Assembly (NCBI GenBank): GCA_934047225.1
Contig: OW203992.1
Span: 4,267,501-4,331,500 of the forward strand
Source: Ypsolopha sequella
Taxonomy: Eukaryota; Arthropoda; Insecta; Lepidoptera; Ypsolophidae
DNA length: 64,000 bases
Direction of reading: 5' to 3'
Shown: piece by piece, positions 63,087-64,000 of the stretch
Position numbering within the stretch: position 1 is the stretch's first letter
How the letters are laid out: every line of letters starts with the position of its first letter
Notes under the pieces: generated by a model
The model's input: only the letters and a program-made list of their open reading frames with translations
What the model was told of the DNA's origin: nothing
The model's database searches: none
Position numbers and translations under genes: made by a program

Positions 63087-63634
63087 AATAATATAAAGGA
63101 AATTAAACGCAAAGCATCTAAATACATGTTTATACGCATATTATAGTAGTTTATGCTACAAGGGCGACAAGGAATAAATAGTTTTAAACGTAACCGAGTA
63201 ATTTATTGCTCTGACGCCCGTGTATCATACTAAGTTTTTCAATGCACAGTGTGAGGAAATAAGACAAATATAATCTTGTGAACTTTAAATTATGATTGGG
63301 TCAAAAGGACTGTATCCAGAGCCGTTAAATAAATAGTAAGTAAGCTCGACCGATTGATTACCCGAAATAAATATTTTTTCTTTCTTTCTTTCTTTCTTTC
63401 TTTCTTAAACAGTGGAAAAAACTATAACATTTATGGCACACAGGAAAAGCTGCAGGTTAGCCAACCATTGTAAATAAATAAAAAAAAATAATAATAATAA
63501 AGCCCTAGGGCAAAATAATCGACTTTCTGTTCGATTTTGATGCATAAAAAGTGGGCCTTTACGAGCACTTACATTGAAAAATAATATAAAGAAAATTAAA
63601 TACAAGGCATCTAAATACATGTTTCTACGCGTAT
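63087..63634. repeat. Dispersed repeat H, copy 2 (unoccupied DIRS site)
   Basis: Matches 53600-53912 plus 61263 onward, continuous across TTTTGATGCA-TAAAAAGTGG at 63535-63554. Bounded by ~53-bp direct repeats (63087-63139 and 63581-63632; AAATAATATAAAGGAAATTA type). It contains an extra insertion at 63331-63408. Confidence 0.85.
63331..63408 (+). repeat. Short insertion with AATAAA and a (TTTC)n tail
   Basis: Absent from copy 1 of repeat H. Reads TAAGCTCGACCGATTGATTA, CCCGAAATAAATATTTTT and then seven or so TTTC units. TTAA is present at both edges. It looks like a severely 5'-truncated retroposon with a microsatellite tail; a TTAA-targeting element is the alternative. Confidence 0.55.
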
Positions 63635-64000
63635 AAAGAATATTTAGAGTGTACCTATAAAATACTCACGTAATATGTGAATATTACAAAAATGTAATAA
63701 TATTTTTATTGCATATTTTTTAGTTTTTGAAGAGTTTAAATTCGCATTCTATATTTATTATGTTGAAATGTGCTGTATTTACGCATATGAATGCGTAACA
63801 TACATCTTGCCTTGGAATGAAATAGTTGACGGTGAAGAGTGGGCGTACGAGCTTCTTATTGACATTTTAACATTAGAAAACCCTAAGGAACATGTCAAAA
63901 TTATTTATTTGTAATTGTGCGTCAATATCTATGTACATACTTATTTAATTCTTAGCTAATAACGTTCTTAGCTAAGACACATTTCTAGATTCAAGTAGTC

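Overview
The window looks like lepidopteran (moth or butterfly) nuclear DNA. It is AT-rich and intron-dominated. It carries repeats that I associate with Lepidoptera: Lep1-like Helitron ends closing on a CTAGT-type terminus, tRNA-headed SINEs, non-LTR 3' ends with an AATAAA tail, and many foldback MITEs. There is no sign of prokaryotic gene organisation. Assignments come from reading the sequence; no database search was possible.

One host gene can be reconstructed with good support. It is a minus-strand, multi-exon RNA pseudouridine synthase of the RluA/RPUSD2 type. Twelve consecutive coding exons plus one alternative exon run from about 49.6 kb down to a stop codon at 16690. Every reading-frame phase fits at every GT-AG junction. 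The catalytic HRLDR motif is in the exon at 30417-30525. The exon just upstream exists in two diverged copies of exactly the same length (88 nt) and phase, at 35166-35253 and 32050-32137. This predicts a mutually exclusive pair that swaps the first strand/loop of the catalytic domain. The first exon(s) with the initiator Met were not found.

Most of the rest is mobile DNA. From left to right: foldback and interspersed repeats and a 5'-truncated non-LTR fragment (0-2 kb); a YqaJ-type nuclease remnant (3.6-3.9 kb); a 5'-truncated Penelope-like element with a GIY-YIG domain between inverted pseudo-LTR arms (7.1-7.8 kb); an internally deleted BEL/Pao LTR retrotransposon with LTRs differing at one position and an ATTAA target duplication, inserted into a foldback MITE (8.1-11.4 kb). 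A repeat-poor 5 kb stretch follows (11.4-16.7 kb). The pseudouridine synthase locus comes next, its introns filled with SINEs, MITEs (including a hAT MITE with a perfect 8-bp duplication and a TTAA-flanked foldback), Helitron ends and non-LTR tails.

The right end (53.6-63.6 kb) holds a DIRS-type tyrosine-recombinase retrotransposon. It has inverted terminal repeats, an internal complementary region that preserves the circle junction, and decayed gag, RT/RNase H/methylase-like and recombinase genes. An unrelated DNA transposon (54140-56928) is nested inside it. The DIRS element sits in a dispersed repeat, and an unoccupied copy of that repeat lies about 2 kb downstream. Together they show the insertion used a shared TAA trinucleotide with no target duplication. 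Three dispersed sites (19.9, 26.9 and 46.8 kb) carry hammerhead-ribozyme-like cores with differing but self-complementary stem I arms.
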